Below, piece after piece: positions 32,432 through 33,050 of a stretch of 33,050 nucleotides of DNA (position 1 is the first letter of the stretch; every line of letters begins with the position of its first letter). The notes beneath the pieces are model-generated. The model had not been told where the DNA came from, searched no databases, and worked only from the letters and a program-made list of their open reading frames with translations. The stretch covers positions 673,775-706,824 of the forward strand of contig NW_019775691.1 of assembly GCF_001039355.2 (NCBI RefSeq). The letters run 5' to 3'. This DNA is from Lingula anatina (taxonomy: Eukaryota; Brachiopoda; Lingulata; Lingulida; Lingulidae). The position numbers were made by a program, and so were the translations under genes.

Positions 32432-32643
32432 CAACAGAATTTATCCTAGAGTGCATTCGAAGTCTTTTCTACGGCAACAGACAAGAAGAACGCCACCTAA
32501 AGGATCCGCGCGTGGTTTCCATGGAGATCATTCAAGTCACAATGGCGCGAAAACATGAAATGTACACAAGCGTTGACATCTACAGCTTGTTCCTGCCAGG
32601 CTCTCGTACAGATAATTCCACACAAAGGTCTCAGTTACATTAA
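32432..32643 (+). other. Orphan copy of the last SDR exon (unit 4), open frame
   Basis: Acceptor TTTTTCAG and the same phase as the SDR last exon. It reads TEFILECIRSLFYGNRQEE, then RHLKDPRVVSMEIIQVTMAR, KHEMYTSVDIYSLFLPG and on for 69 codons to TAA at 32641. It is the orphan copy closest to the exon of the complete gene (LIRSLFYGHRQG, PRVVSMEIIQATMARKHEIY). It ends at the same codon as the unit 2 copy. It is either an alternative terminal exon of the SDR about 16 kb upstream, the last exon of another SDR gene whose other exons are not in the window, or a young relic. Confidence 0.7.
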
Positions 32644-32835
32644 ATTTGTCTGGCGAAGTCACTGAAACTTTTTCCATTTTTGATCAGAAGTGTCATTTTA
32701 GAACAGAAATAATGGAATAGTGAATATGAGGGAAATGAAAATAAATAAAACATGCAGATAATCACATGTGTAATAGAAATAATGTTTTTTCTAAGTTGGC
32801 AAATTTTTCTTCTCTTGATTCCACATTTCGCATCA

Positions 32836-32964
32836 TCATAAAGCACTATATACATGTATAGGAAAATAGTTCCTGGAATTAGATTCCTGGCGGAGGTGCA
32901 CTCGGCCCTCGGTTTCCGGTCGCGCAGTCGCAGTGTAACCTGGCATGGAGGCCTGCACCTCGTG
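32836..32964 (-). CDS. MS4A-like copy 4, tail exon only, frameshifted
   Basis: The last exon of a fourth MS4A-like gene that continues beyond the right edge. After a TTTTCAG acceptor it reads HEVQASMPGYTATARPE. One base is missing relative to copies 1 and 3 (ACCGAGGG for ACCCTAGGG). The frame therefore leaves the usual NAPPPEI-type ending, continues as TEGRVHLRQESNSRNYF and ends at a TGA at 32836-32838. The tail is 42 residues instead of 28. Confidence 0.6.
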   Translation of the reverse strand, partial: HEVQASMPGYTATARPETEGRVHLRQESNSRNYFPIHVYSAL

Positions 32965-33050
32965 CTGAAAAGACATTGATACATTTTAAACATATGTGTT
33001 ATAATACTGTATACCTTTATTTGGAAGTTTGAGATAACAATTAAGTATGC

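Larger units (their letters stand above)
16700..33050. repeat. Segmental tandem array: SDR last exon plus convergent MS4A-like gene
   Basis: Four units begin at about 16715, 22895, 28225 and 32280 with the same lead-in (CACCAACAATTCGTTG or close). They continue with the last SDR exon on the plus strand, then an MS4A-like gene on the minus strand. Distances between the SDR exons are 6179, 5330 and 4057 bases. Length differences come from inserted elements and microsatellites (unit 1 has a 908-bp foldback element) and from a sequence gap in unit 3. Unit 4 runs out of the window. Introns and spacers are recognisably alike between units 2 and 3, which look closest, while unit 1 is more diverged. 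Confidence 0.85.

Noticed and set aside
1-33050. tRNA, rRNA or viral genes
   Set aside because: No cloverleaf with A and B boxes, no ribosomal core and no polymerase, integrase or capsid-like frame was noticed by eye; a covariance-model scan was not possible.

Overview
This is eukaryotic (metazoan) genomic DNA. It has small exons with GT-AG introns of a few hundred bases, long dinucleotide, trinucleotide and tetranucleotide microsatellites, miniature inverted-repeat elements, and an assembly gap. A microsomal steroid-dehydrogenase-like SDR gene, an array of MS4A/CD20-like four-pass membrane genes, frequent tandem duplication and high repeat polymorphism together suggest an invertebrate deuterostome. 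A cephalochordate (amphioxus, Branchiostoma type) is my best guess; it is an inference, not something the sequence proves.

Region 1 (about 600-9500, minus strand) holds three tandem copies of one four-exon gene for a secreted protein of 283-298 residues that I do not recognise. I rebuilt the exons by hand. Exons 1, 3 and 4 are exactly 120, 202 and 265 bp in every copy. Exon 2 varies (265, 310, 298 bp) because it carries a Thr-rich linker of variable length. Ten cysteines are conserved in all three. A broken exon-3 relic at about 600-690 marks an older fourth copy.

Region 2 (9500-13940) holds a single-exon rhodopsin-type GPCR (10423-11616, minus), a possible CUB-like fragment, and a repeat-rich intergenic stretch.

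Region 3 (13939-17113, plus strand) holds an 11-beta-hydroxysteroid-dehydrogenase-1-like SDR gene with six coding exons. The Ser-Tyr-Lys catalytic residues are kept, but the TGxxxGxG motif and the catalytic Asn position are altered.

Region 4 (about 16700 to the end) is a segmental tandem array. Each unit pairs one copy of the last SDR exon (plus strand) with a convergent MS4A-like gene (minus strand, six coding exons). Unit 1 has the complete SDR gene and an MS4A copy with a 2-bp frameshift. Unit 2 has an orphan SDR last exon and an MS4A gene with intact splice sites but a very short tail. Unit 3 has an SDR exon with a stop and an MS4A copy that lacks most of one loop and runs into the N gap. 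Unit 4 has an open SDR exon and the frameshifted tail exon of another MS4A copy that continues past the window. The orphan exons keep their acceptor sites and phase, so they are either duplication relics or alternative 3' terminal exons of the SDR. Younger insertions sit inside the units: a 908-bp foldback element with a 6-bp target duplication, and three small TA-flanked inverted-repeat elements.
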